Assembly (NCBI RefSeq): GCF_025655475.1
Contig: NZ_JAHTIK010000001.1
Coordinates: 7,226,357-7,275,961, forward strand
DNA from: Kitasatospora sp. DSM 101779
GTDB lineage: Bacteria > Actinomycetota > Actinomycetes > Streptomycetales > Streptomycetaceae
Direction: 5' to 3'
Length of the DNA stretch: 49,605 nucleotides
Below, one piece after another: positions 16,820-24,548 of this stretch. The translations under genes and the position numbers were made by a program. Numbering within the stretch: position 1 is the stretch's first letter; every line of letters begins with the position of its first letter. Below the pieces are notes generated by a model, which did not search any database, had not been told where the DNA came from, and saw only the letters and a program-made list of their open reading frames with translations.

Positions 16820-17905
16820 ATGGCGAAGCCCGAGACTCTCGGCGGGGAGCTCGACCAGGCGAAGGCCGAGGCCTTCGCGGGACGCATGGTCGACGTCCTG
16901 AACGGCGCCGCGCTCGCCCTGATGACCAGCGTCGGCCACCAGGCCGGTCTGTTCGACGCCATGGCCGACGACTCGCCGGCCGCCACCAGCGCCGACCTCG
17001 CCACCCGCACCGGGCTCGACGAGCGCTACGTCCGCGAGTGGCTCGGCGGCATGGTGGTCGGTGGCATCGTCGAGTACGACCCGGCCGAGGGCGCCTACCG
17101 GCTGCCGCCCGAGCACGCCGCCTCGCTGACCGCGGCCGCCGGACCCGACAACCTGGCCGGCATCATGCAGTACGTCGGACTGATGGGCGAGGTCGAACAG
17201 CAGGTCGTCGGCGCCTTCCGGAACGGCGGCGGCGTCCCGTACTCCGCCTACCCCCGCTTCCAGGCACTGCAGGCCGAGGAGAGCGCCCGGGTCTACGACC
17301 TGGCCCTGGTCGACACCATCGTGCCGCTCGTGCCCGGTCTGACGGACCGGCTGCGCACCGGCATCGACGTCCTCGACGTCGGCACCGGCCAGGGCCACGC
17401 GCCCGTGGTGCTGGCCGCGGCCTTCCCGGAGAGCCGCTTCCACGGGCTCGACCAGTCGAAGGAGGGCATCGCCGTCGGCCGCGCCGAGGCCGAACGCCGC
17501 GGACTGTCCAACGTGACCCTCGCCGTCGGCGACTCCACCGGGATCGCCGGCACGTACGACCTGATCACCGCCTTCGACGTCATCCACGACCTCGCCGAAC
17601 CGGCCGCCACCCTCGCCGCGATCGCCGCCGCGCTGCGCCCCGGCGGCACCTTCCTGATGGGTGACATCGCCGCCTCCAGCCGGCTGGAGGAGAACGTCGG
17701 GCACCCCTTTGGCCCGGCCCTCTACTGCTTCTCGGTCTTCTACTGCATGACCACCTCGCTCAGCACCGGCGGTGCCGGACTGGGCACCGTGTGGGGCGAG
17801 CAGACGGCCCGCCGGATGCTCGCCGAGGCCGGCTTCGGCAAGGTCGAGCCGCGGTCGATCGAGGGCGACCCGCTCAACGTCTACTACGTGGCCCGCAAGG
17901 ACTGA
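16820..17905 (+). CDS. Class I SAM-dependent methyltransferase with N-terminal winged helix
   Basis: The 361-residue protein has an N-terminal winged-helix/dimerisation region (about 25-95; SADLATRTGLDERYVREWL) of the type seen in O-methyltransferases. The C-terminal Rossmann methyltransferase domain starts near residue 180 and shows motif I (DVLDVGTGQGHAP), an acidic end of strand 2 (HGLDQSK) and the motif IV region DLITAFDVIHDL. Its build matches actinobacterial proteins related to mycobacterial Rv2258c. The methyl acceptor is unknown. The ATG is chosen for AGGAGG at 6 bases and because the conserved part begins there, although the frame is open further upstream. Confidence 0.88.
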   Translation: MAKPETLGGELDQAKAEAFAGRMVDVLNGAALALMTSVGHQAGLFDAMADDSPAATSADLATRTGLDERYVREWLGGMVVGGIVEYDPAEGAYRLPPEHAASLTAAAGPDNLAGIMQYVGLMGEVEQQVVGAFRNGGGVPYSAYPRFQALQAEESARVYDLALVDTIVPLVPGLTDRLRTGIDVLDVGTGQGHAPVVLAAAFPESRFHGLDQSKEGIAVGRAEAERRGLSNVTLAVGDSTGIAGTYDLITAFDVIHDLAEPAATLAAIAAALRPGGTFLMGDIAASSRLEENVGHPFGPALYCFSVFYCMTTSLSTGGAGLGTVWGEQTARRMLAEAGFGKVEPRSIEGDPLNVYYVARKD

Positions 17906-18033
17906 CGACCCGTCCGAACCGACCGGGCTCCGACCGTGTGGCGGCGCGCCGGGCGGGCACACGCGTCCCGGGACCGGCCGCCGATGCGGCCGACCCGCCG
18001 ACGCGCCGTCAGCCGCCCGGAGGAGGGCCACCG

Positions 18034-18450
18034 ATGAACCCGACCGTGCCGCACCACCTGTCCGTCGCCGAACTCGCCGCCGAGGCGGCCGAACTGCTCC
18101 GCGTCGCCGCCGACGCGTCCCACCGCGGCGGCGGCCCCGGCCTGCTGCACACCACCGAGGCCGCCGAGGCCGTCGGAGCGCTGGCCGGCCTCACCGCCCG
18201 CCTGCCCGAGCTCCTCGACCGGCTCGAAGCCTTCCTCAGCAGCGAACAGGCCGCCGGCCGGATCGCCCCCGACCCGGCGGGCGCCGACGCCTACGACGCC
18301 ATCCGCACCGCCCGGGACGCCCGCGAGCAGCTCTACGAGGCCGGCCGCACCGCCGCCCTGCTCGCCGACTGCATGGCCGCCGCCGCCGGCACCCTCGCCC
18401 CGCTCGGCGCCCCCCGCACCGCCGGCGGCCCCACCGTCCCGCACGCCTGA
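18034..18450 (+). CDS. Small alanine-rich helical protein of unknown function
   Basis: The 138-residue protein is mostly predicted helix with long Ala/Leu/Glu stretches (ELAAEAAELLRVAADAS, LPELLDRLEAFLSSEQAAG). It has no signal peptide or membrane segment. I do not recognise a named family. Codon use and a strong GGAGGAGGG ribosome site before the ATG support it as a real gene. It follows the methyltransferase gene by 128 bases on the same strand. Confidence 0.7.
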   Translation: MNPTVPHHLSVAELAAEAAELLRVAADASHRGGGPGLLHTTEAAEAVGALAGLTARLPELLDRLEAFLSSEQAAGRIAPDPAGADAYDAIRTARDAREQLYEAGRTAALLADCMAAAAGTLAPLGAPRTAGGPTVPHA

Positions 18451-18529
18451 CCCGTACGCCCGACCGGCCGCGCGGAACCCGTCCACCCCCGTTCCCGCGG
18501 GCGTCCCGGGCCGTGGGCAGAATGGCCTG

Positions 18530-19117
18530 ATGAACGGGGACGGGGACACCACGACCGCAGGACACGAGCAGAGGCCGCCGCTGACCGCGGCACTGACCGG
18601 TGCCGAGCTGCTGCGCTGGTACTGGACGCTCGAGGAACTGACCGGACTGGCCCGGGAGAGGGGCGTCCCCCGCGGCGGCGGGAAGGCGGCGCTGACCGCC
18701 AGACTGGCCGCCGCACTGGACGGCGCGCCGCTGCCGGACGCCCCGCCGCCGCGCCCCGCCCGGACGGCCCGGCAGCTCGCCGCGCCGGTCGACGGGGACA
18801 CCGTGATCCCCGCCGGCCAGCGCTGCAGCCAGGTGCTGCGCGCCTGGTTCACCGCGCAGATCGGCCCGTCCTTCCACTTCGACGCGCACATGCGCGCCTT
18901 CGTCGCGGGGAGCGCCGGCCGGACCCTCGCCGACGGAGTCGGCCACTGGTACGCGACCCGGGCCGAGGCGGCCCGACCGCAGGCGGTCGGCGCCCAGTTC
19001 GAGTTCAACCGCTTCCTGCGGAGCTGGCACGCCGAGCACCCCGCCGGCACCCGCACCGAAGCGCTGGACGCCTGGCGGGCCCACCGCTCCCGCCCCCGCG
19101 ACGCCGCCGCGCACTGA
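18530..19117 (+). CDS. SAP-domain / DUF6434-like protein
   Basis: The 195-residue protein has an N-terminal SAP-like helix-turn-helix (about 20-65; LLRWYWTLEELTGLARERG then GGGKAALTARL), a motif often used to bind DNA or RNA. The C-terminal part (about 85-180; IPAGQRCSQVLRAWF, FHFDAHMRAFV) fits the family I know as DUF6434. The pairing is common in bacteria but its role is not known. The ATG has no clear ribosome site, so the message may be leaderless. Confidence 0.72.
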   Translation: MNGDGDTTTAGHEQRPPLTAALTGAELLRWYWTLEELTGLARERGVPRGGGKAALTARLAAALDGAPLPDAPPPRPARTARQLAAPVDGDTVIPAGQRCSQVLRAWFTAQIGPSFHFDAHMRAFVAGSAGRTLADGVGHWYATRAEAARPQAVGAQFEFNRFLRSWHAEHPAGTRTEALDAWRAHRSRPRDAAAH

Positions 19118-19124
19118 CCGGGCG

Positions 19125-20462
19125 TCAGGGGGTCGTCGGGGAGGTCCAGCCGGCCGCGACGTGCCCGAGACGGACCCGCTGGGGGTGGTCGCCGACCGGT
19201 GTCGAGGCGACCTTCCGGCCGGTGGCGAAGTCGATCGCGGTGATCCGGTCCGCCCCGCTCTCGGAGATCACGCAGGAGGCGCCGTCCCCGCTGACCGTCG
19301 CCCAGTACGGCTTGGACGCAGCCACCAGCGGACCCTCCTTCAGGGTGGCCCGGTCGACGACCGTGGCGTAGTCGTCCATCGTCCCCGCGACGCACAGGTG
19401 CGCGCCGTCGGGGCTCATCGCGAGCCCGTGGTGCCGGGAGTCGTTGACCCAGGTGGTGCGGTCCGGATCGGTCGCCGGGTTCCCGGGCAGGTCGGCGACC
19501 CGGGTGATCCGGTCGGCGGCGACGTCGTACTCCAGCACGCCGTTGAAGAACGACACCTGGAAGTAGAGCATCGAGCCGTCGGGGCTGAACGCCACCGGGC
19601 GGACGGCGTCGGAGAGGTCCTGGCGGCCGATCGCGTCCAGCCGCTGCCGCATGTCGATCACCTTGACCTGGCGGAAGGTCTGCGCGTCCACCACCGTGAT
19701 CCGCCGGTCGCCCTTCGTCCAGTCGAGCCACGGTGCGTCGAGGGCGGTGGTGACCTCGCCGATCGCCATGTTCCAGATCCGGGTGCCGCCGTCGGTGAAC
19801 ACGTTCTCGTGCGGCTTGTCGCCGGTGGCGAAGGAGCCGAGCTGCCGGCCCGTCCGGATGTCCAGCACGTGCACCGTGTTGGCGGTCGAGGCGGACACCG
19901 CCACCCGGGTGCCGTCGGGCGAGACGGCCATGTGGTCGGAGCGGTAACCCGACACCGGGAAGCGCCAGTTGATCCGCCCGGTGGCCAGGTCGATGGAGAC
20001 CACGTCGGCGAAGCTCGGCCGGGAGACCACCACGGCGGAGCCGTCCGGCGTCGAGTACATGTCGTCGACGAACTGGTCGTGCCCCTCGCCCGGGCCGAGC
20101 CGCACCCCGAGGAAGTAGGCGAGCTTCACCGGGTTGAGGTAGATCTCGGCGAGCCGCTGCGCCTTGTCCGGGATCACGTCGATCCGGCCGATCCGGGCGA
20201 GTGGGCCGGTGGACCCCACCACGTCCGCCGTGCCGTCCCAGTTGTTGCCGACGAAGAGCACCTCGCGCAGTCCGGCCGTCTGCGCCGACACCGCGGCGGC
20301 CGGCAGCGGGGCGGCGCCGGCGCTCGCCGCCCCGGCGGTCAGGGCCAGCGCGGCGCCGGCGGCGAGCAGACCGCGGCCCAGTGCGGTGCGGCCCAGTGCG
20401 GTGCGGCGCAGTGTGGTGCGGCGCGCAGCGCGGGCGGGGGAGTGGCGGTCGGGTCGGGGCAT
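19125..20462 (-). CDS. Secreted beta-propeller protein (YVTN / cytochrome cd1-like repeats)
   Basis: The 445-residue pre-protein has a long basic n-region rich in RR pairs, a hydrophobic core (LLAAGAALALTAGAASAGA) and a cut site near residue 50; a Tat route is possible. The mature part is a seven-bladed-type propeller with repeated MAVSPDGTRVAV, FSPDGSMLYF, LAMSPDGAHLCVAG and YWATVSGDG strands. No haem-binding CxxCH motif or obvious catalytic site is seen, so a binding or scaffold role is as likely as an enzyme. The ATG has GGAAGGAA upstream. It is divergent from a TetR gene, with an AT-rich palindromic region between them, so control by that regulator is likely. Confidence 0.82.
   Translation of the reverse strand: MPRPDRHSPARAARRTTLRRTALGRTALGRGLLAAGAALALTAGAASAGAAPLPAAAVSAQTAGLREVLFVGNNWDGTADVVGSTGPLARIGRIDVIPDKAQRLAEIYLNPVKLAYFLGVRLGPGEGHDQFVDDMYSTPDGSAVVVSRPSFADVVSIDLATGRINWRFPVSGYRSDHMAVSPDGTRVAVSASTANTVHVLDIRTGRQLGSFATGDKPHENVFTDGGTRIWNMAIGEVTTALDAPWLDWTKGDRRITVVDAQTFRQVKVIDMRQRLDAIGRQDLSDAVRPVAFSPDGSMLYFQVSFFNGVLEYDVAADRITRVADLPGNPATDPDRTTWVNDSRHHGLAMSPDGAHLCVAGTMDDYATVVDRATLKEGPLVAASKPYWATVSGDGASCVISESGADRITAIDFATGRKVASTPVGDHPQRVRLGHVAAGWTSPTTP
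20379..20423 (-). repeat. 15-bp tandem repeat (3 copies) in the signal-peptide coding region
   Basis: Three copies of a 15-base unit (CAGTGCGGTGCGGCC and close variants) stand in tandem. They stay in frame and encode the repeated R-T-A-L-G / R-T-T-L-R pentapeptide in the basic n-region of the secreted propeller protein. Confidence 0.75.
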
Positions 20463-20496
20463 CGTCGTTCCTTCCGGGTGGTGGTCCAGGGAGGAT

Positions 20497-20530
20497 CTGA
20501 AAACGAGCACATTCAGATTTGCTACCTGAA
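20497..20530. promoter_or_regulatory. AT-rich palindromic region between divergent propeller and tetR genes
   Basis: Half-sites CTGAA (20497), TTCAG (20512) and CTGAA (20526) form overlapping inverted repeats; the clearest is TTCAG-N9-CTGAA. The stretch is much richer in A and T than its surroundings. Its place between a TetR gene and a divergent target gene is where a TetR operator is expected. Confidence 0.45.
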
Positions 20531-20604
20531 AGTAACGACGGGTGGGTGTCCCGACAAGACGGCGGGCGCGAGAAAATGAGGGACCGTCGACAACGGGGGG
20601 TGCG

Positions 20605-21270
20605 GTGGCAGGCAGGCTGAGACAGCCGACCGGTCGGTATGCGGGCCGGTCCGCGGAGGACCGGCAGGCCGAGCGCCGCCGACGCTTCCTCGCGGCGGCA
20701 CTGCAGCTCTTCGGTGACGCGCCGGGCTACCGGTCCACCACGGTCGCCGCGCTCTGTGAGGCCGCTGGGCTGTCGAGCCGTCAGTTCTACGAGGAGTTCC
20801 GCACCCTGGAGGACGTGCTGGCTGAGCTGCACCTCCAGGTCAACGACTGGGCCGAACAGGCGGCGCTGGCGGCCCTCGCCCGGGCCGAGGGCCTGCCCGT
20901 CGGCGAACGCGCCGCGGCGGTCTTCGGCGCCTACGCGGCGCACGTCACCGGTGACCGGCGCCGGCTGCGGATCACCTTCGTCGAGATCATCGGTGTCAGC
21001 CCGCGGCTGGAGCAGCAGCGGCTGGCCCGCCGCTCCCGCTGGGTCGACCTGCTGTGCGCGGAGGCCGCCGCGGCCGTCGCCCGCGGCGAGGCGGTGCCGC
21101 GCGACTACCGGGTCGCCGCCGCCGCGTTCATCGGCGGCGTCAACGGCCTGCTGCACGACTGGGCCGAGGGCTGGGTGGACGCCACCCTCGACGAAGTCGT
21201 CGCCGAGCTGGTCCGCATCCTGCTGGGCATCCTGGACGCACCGCTTCCGCCGCCCGGGCCGGCCGGCTGA
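20605..21270 (+). CDS. TetR/AcrR-family transcriptional regulator
   Basis: The 221-residue protein has an N-terminal TetR helix-turn-helix (about 20-70; FLAAALQLFGD, TTVAALCEAAGLSSRQFYEEF) and an all-helical ligand/dimer domain. It probably represses the divergent propeller gene and itself. The GTG at 20605 is preferred, with a G-rich site just upstream; a GTG at 20542 in the same frame would place the start next to the operator region. The ligand is unknown. Confidence 0.88.
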   Translation: MAGRLRQPTGRYAGRSAEDRQAERRRRFLAAALQLFGDAPGYRSTTVAALCEAAGLSSRQFYEEFRTLEDVLAELHLQVNDWAEQAALAALARAEGLPVGERAAAVFGAYAAHVTGDRRRLRITFVEIIGVSPRLEQQRLARRSRWVDLLCAEAAAAVARGEAVPRDYRVAAAAFIGGVNGLLHDWAEGWVDATLDEVVAELVRILLGILDAPLPPPGPAG

Positions 21271-21504
21271 TCGCGGCCGGTTGCCGTGGCGGCGGCCGCT
21301 GCGGTGCCAGGACGCGTCGGCCCGGCGGCCGGCAGCGCGGTGACCCAAGGCCCGCGCCCTGAGGTCGTCCGGTGAAGGCCCGCACCCGGGTGCCGGATGC
21401 AAGCGCCGACCCTTCGTCCCATGGGCCCCTCATCCGGCACGGAACGTGATGAAGAGTGGCATGCAGTTGGTCAATGAGGACATTTCAACCACCCTCGGCT
21501 CGCT

Positions 21505-21529
21505 GTTTGTGATCGACTCGGCCGGGTAG
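21505..21529 (+). promoter_or_regulatory. SigB-like promoter of the gas vesicle operon
   Basis: GTTT (21505-21508), a 15-base spacer and GGGTAG (21524-21529) fit the consensus known for stress sigma factor SigB of Streptomyces (GNNT-N14-16-GGGTAC/T), with one mismatch at the last base. It lies 82 bases before the first gene of the cluster. The rest of the 340-base gap after the tetR gene shows no gene. Confidence 0.45.
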
Positions 21530-21610
21530 GCGGGCCAGGGTCTTCGTCGGACGGATCCTCGATGCGCGACGGATCGACGGCGGGGATTCCCACCCCCCGT
21601 AGGACAGACC

Positions 21611-22372
21611 ATGAAGAACGCCAAGCTTGCCGCAGCCGTCAGCGCGGGCTACCTCCTCGGGCGCTTCCACAAGGCCCGGTGGGCGCTGGGCCTCGCCGGG
21701 ATGTTTGCCGGCAAACGCCTGACCACCGATCCGGCAGCGCTCATCAGCGGCCTGCTCGAGTCATCGCCCCAGCTCCGGGATCTGGCCGGCAGCGTCCGCG
21801 GTGAACTCGCCGACGCCGGCCGAAAGGCGGCGGTCGCCGCGGCCGGCAACCGCGTCGACGCGCTGACCGACTCGCTCCAGCGCCGGACGGAGTCCCTGCG
21901 CTCCGCCTCCTCCGACGCCGACGACGAGCCGGACGACGAGGAGCCCGAGGACGAGTACGAGGAGGAGCCCGAGGCGGACGAGGAGCCGCAGCACGACGAG
22001 CCGGCCGACGAGGAAGAGGAGCCCCAGCAGGACGAGGAGGAGGCCGAGAAGCCGTCCCGTGCCCGCCGTACGGCCAAGGCGACCGCCGGCCGTGCCACCC
22101 GCGGCACCGCGAAGCGCGCGACCTCCGCCGCCCAGTCGACCCGGCCGGCCGCGAAGAAGACCGCCTCCAGGGCGAGCGGCACGGCGAAGAAGACCGCCTC
22201 CAGGGCGAGCGGCACGGCGAAGAAGACCGCCTCCAGGGCGAGCGGCACGGCGAAGAAGGCCACCGCGTCGAAGAGCACCGGCTCGAAGAGCGCCGCGTCG
22301 ACGACGGCCAAGAAGGCCACGGGCACGGCCCGCAAGACGGCGCGCAGCACCACGGCACGGAAGCGAGCGTGA
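21611..22372 (+). CDS. Gas vesicle cluster protein with acidic middle and lysine-rich tail (GvpY-like)
   Basis: The 253-residue protein opens the cluster. An N-terminal part (about 1-100; AAVSAGYLLGRFHKARWAL, RVDALTDSLQRR) looks helical and is the conserved part. A stretch of Asp/Glu follows (about 100-150), then a Lys/Ala/Ser/Thr tail like eukaryotic histone H1 or bacterial histone-like proteins (about 155-253; repeated AKKTASRASGT). Genes of this kind precede the SRPBCC gene in Streptomyces gas vesicle clusters; the GvpY name is my best match by position, not certain. Its stop overlaps the ATG of the next gene (TGATG), so the two are translationally coupled. The basic tail may bind nucleic acid or the acidic tails of its neighbours. 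Confidence 0.7.
   Translation: MKNAKLAAAVSAGYLLGRFHKARWALGLAGMFAGKRLTTDPAALISGLLESSPQLRDLAGSVRGELADAGRKAAVAAAGNRVDALTDSLQRRTESLRSASSDADDEPDDEEPEDEYEEEPEADEEPQHDEPADEEEEPQQDEEEAEKPSRARRTAKATAGRATRGTAKRATSAAQSTRPAAKKTASRASGTAKKTASRASGTAKKTASRASGTAKKATASKSTGSKSAASTTAKKATGTARKTARSTTARKRA
22151..22249 (+). repeat. 33-bp perfect tandem repeat, three copies
   Basis: Three identical 33-base units stand head to tail, with a nine-base start of a fourth. They are in frame and encode A-K-K-T-A-S-R-A-S-G-T. Perfect identity at third codon positions points to recent expansion by slippage or unequal crossing-over. Confidence 0.9.
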
Positions 22373-23595
22373 TGGCGATGGCCGACACCTCCACGGAGCG
22401 CGACGGCGGCGGCATCGGCGCGCTGCTCGACGAACTCCCCACCGACCGCCTCAAGGACCAGGCCCGCGATTTCGCCTCCGCACTGGGCGAACGCGCGATG
22501 TCCGCCGCCGGCGAGAAGATCGGCGACGTCACCGGCCGGCTGCTCGACTACGTCGAGCACGGACCCGCCGAGAAGATCGGCGGGGACGGGGGCGGCGTGT
22601 CACCCATGAAGATGATGCTCGCGGCCGGCACCTCCGGCGTGAAGCAGCTCGTCTCCAACAAGCTCACCGGAGGCGGCGGGAAGAAGGGCGGCGGGGGCAA
22701 GAAGCTCAAACTGACCAATATCGTCGAGGACATCGAGGTCGGCGTCCCCGTCCGCGTCGCCTACAACCAGTGGACGCAGTTCCAGGACTTCCCGAAGTTC
22801 ACCAAACGGGTGGAGTCGGCCAACCAGGAGTCCGAACAGAAGGTCTCCTGGAAGGCGGGCATCTTCCTCTCCCACCGCACGTGGGAGTCCACCATCGTCG
22901 AACAGGTCCCCGACGAGACCATCGTCTGGCGCTCCAAGGGCAACAAGGGCCATGTCGACGGCACCGTCACCTTCCACGAACTCGCGCCCAACCTCACCAA
23001 GATCCTCATGGTGCTCGAGTACCACCCGCAGGGCCTCTTCGAGCGCACCGGCAACATCTGGCGCGCCCAGGGCCGCCGCGCCCGCCTGGAGCTCAAGCAC
23101 TTCCGCCGGCACGTCATGACACACACCATCCTCGACCCGGACGGGATCGAGGGCTGGCGGGGCGAGATCCGCGACAGCAAGGTGGTCAAGTCCCACGAGG
23201 ACGCCCTCGCCGAGGAGGAGGAAGCCGAAGGCCGCGAGGACGAGGAGCCCGAGGCCTCCGAGGACGCGTACGAGGACGAGGAACCCGAGGACGAGTACGG
23301 CGAGGAACCCGAGGACGAGTACGAGCCGGAGGAGCCCTACGACGAGGACGAGGGCGACGAGAGGGACGAGGACGAGGAGGCGTCCGGGGACGAACCCGAG
23401 GACGAGTACGAGACCGACGAGGACGCCGGTGACGACTCCGACGGGGACGAGGACTCCTACGAAGACGACGAGGACGAGGACGAGGACGAGGACTCCTACG
23501 AAGACGACGCCGAACCGGAGGAGGAAGCCGAACCGGAGGAGGACGAAGAGACGGCGCCGCGTTCCCGCCGCCGGGTCCCCGCAAGGAGCAGGTGA
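22372..23595 (+). CDS. SRPBCC-domain gas vesicle cluster protein with long acidic tail (GvpZ-like)
   Basis: The 407-residue protein has a helical N-terminus (about 1-100), an SRPBCC/START-like domain (about 105-240; LTNIVEDIEVGVPVRVAYNQW, FPKFTKRVESA, VTFHELAPNLTKILM) as in the polyketide-cyclase/COQ10 group, and about 135 residues of almost only Asp, Glu, Pro, Tyr and Ser. Such SRPBCC proteins are regular members of Streptomyces gas vesicle clusters (GvpZ by position). They may bind a hydrophobic ligand or act as a chaperone; this is inference. The start overlaps the previous stop. The acidic tail mirrors the basic tail of the preceding protein. Confidence 0.78.
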   Translation: MAMADTSTERDGGGIGALLDELPTDRLKDQARDFASALGERAMSAAGEKIGDVTGRLLDYVEHGPAEKIGGDGGGVSPMKMMLAAGTSGVKQLVSNKLTGGGGKKGGGGKKLKLTNIVEDIEVGVPVRVAYNQWTQFQDFPKFTKRVESANQESEQKVSWKAGIFLSHRTWESTIVEQVPDETIVWRSKGNKGHVDGTVTFHELAPNLTKILMVLEYHPQGLFERTGNIWRAQGRRARLELKHFRRHVMTHTILDPDGIEGWRGEIRDSKVVKSHEDALAEEEEAEGREDEEPEASEDAYEDEEPEDEYGEEPEDEYEPEEPYDEDEGDERDEDEEASGDEPEDEYETDEDAGDDSDGDEDSYEDDEDEDEDEDSYEDDAEPEEEAEPEEDEETAPRSRRRVPARSR

Positions 23596-23734
23596 GCAGA
23601 CGTGTCGACCGTCGCCCACGGAGACCGTCACCGGCGCGGTCGGCAGTCCGCGCGGCAGTGACGACGAGAAGGACAAGCCGGAGGAGCGACGGCGCCGCGC
23701 CCGTCCGGCCGCCCGCAGGAAGGAGCAGGAGTGA
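23596..23734 (+). pseudogene. Start-less tail before gvpF, probable remnant of gvpA
   Basis: This 139-base stretch is open in one frame that ends with TGATG, its stop overlapping the gvpF ATG, as coupled genes do. The frame reads T-E-T-V-T-G-A-V then acidic, then RRRRARPAARRKEQE. It contains no ATG, GTG or TTG. From memory, the long C-terminal tails of Streptomyces GvpA proteins end in a similar charged KEEQE-like sequence, and gvpA usually stands directly before gvpF. I infer that most of gvpA was lost and its tail kept. Reading the frame further back would run through the acidic tail of the SRPBCC gene and gives Thr/Arg repeats, which I take as a shadow. Confidence 0.5.
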
Positions 23735-24546
23735 TGTCCGAGCAACGGGCCCCCACCGGCAGCGCCAAACGCACCCTCGCCTCCCGGGCCTGCTACGTCT
23801 ACGGCATCGTGCCCGCCGGCACCCGGGCGCCCGACGGCCTCCGCGGTGTCACCGGTCCGCCCGCCCGGATCGACGTGGTCGATCGCGGCCGAGTGGCGGC
23901 CGTGGTCAGCGAGGTGCCGGTGGACCGGCCGCTCGGCACCGCCGCCGACCTGCGCGCCCACGCCGGAGTGCTGGACACGCTCGCCGCCCGGCACACCGCC
24001 GTCCTGCCGATCCGCTTCGGCTCGGTCGTCCGCGACACCCGTGCCGTCGAGGAAGACCTGCTCGCCCCGTACGAGCGGGAGTTCCACGCCGCGTTGCAAC
24101 GACTCGCGGGGCACACCCAGTTCACCGTGCGCTGCGACTACCGCGAGGAGGAACTCCTGCGCGAGATCCTCGCCGACCGGGCGGACATCTCCGGGCTCCG
24201 CGAGGACGTCGCCGAACTCGGCGACGAGGCCGGCCACCACCAGCGCGTCCGGCTCGGCGAACTGATCGCCGACGAGGTCGCTGCCCGCAGGGACGAGGAT
24301 GCCGGGTTCCTGGCCGACTGCCTCGCCCCGCACGCGACCGCCGTCGCGCCCTCCCGGCCCGGCGCCGCCGAACAGGGCTTCACCACCGCCTTCCTGGTCC
24401 GCGACGCCGGGCGCGCCGCGTTCGAGCAGGCCGCCGAGGGGCTGGCCCGCCGCTGGGCCGGACGGCTCCGCATCCGTCTGCTCGGCCCGCTCGCGCCGTA
24501 CGACTTCGCGACCGGGATCGCGGAAGCGGCCGAAGGGGGCACCTAG
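23734..24546 (+). CDS. gvpF: Gas vesicle protein GvpF
   Basis: The 270-residue protein belongs to the GvpL/GvpF family: ACYVYGIVPAG at the start, VVDRGRVAAVVSEVP, ARHTAVLPIRFGSVV (about 85-100), an acidic helical middle, and LLGPLAPYDFATG near the end. GvpF is an accessory protein thought to bind the shell protein GvpA and keep it soluble before assembly. The ATG has AAGGAG at 8 bases and overlaps the stop of the remnant before it. The family signature residues I can judge are intact, unlike gvpG downstream. Confidence 0.9.
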   Translation: MSEQRAPTGSAKRTLASRACYVYGIVPAGTRAPDGLRGVTGPPARIDVVDRGRVAAVVSEVPVDRPLGTAADLRAHAGVLDTLAARHTAVLPIRFGSVVRDTRAVEEDLLAPYEREFHAALQRLAGHTQFTVRCDYREEELLREILADRADISGLREDVAELGDEAGHHQRVRLGELIADEVAARRDEDAGFLADCLAPHATAVAPSRPGAAEQGFTTAFLVRDAGRAAFEQAAEGLARRWAGRLRIRLLGPLAPYDFATGIAEAAEGGT

Positions 24547-24548
24547 CC

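Noticed and set aside
22151..22249. CRISPR-like repeat array
   Set aside because: The 33-bp units are directly adjacent without spacers and encode an in-frame peptide repeat.
23429..23734. Complete small gene before gvpF starting at a GTG at 23429
   Set aside because: Its first half runs through the acidic tail of the SRPBCC gene in another frame and gives only Thr/Arg/Pro repeats. Only the last part after 23595 is taken as a remnant.
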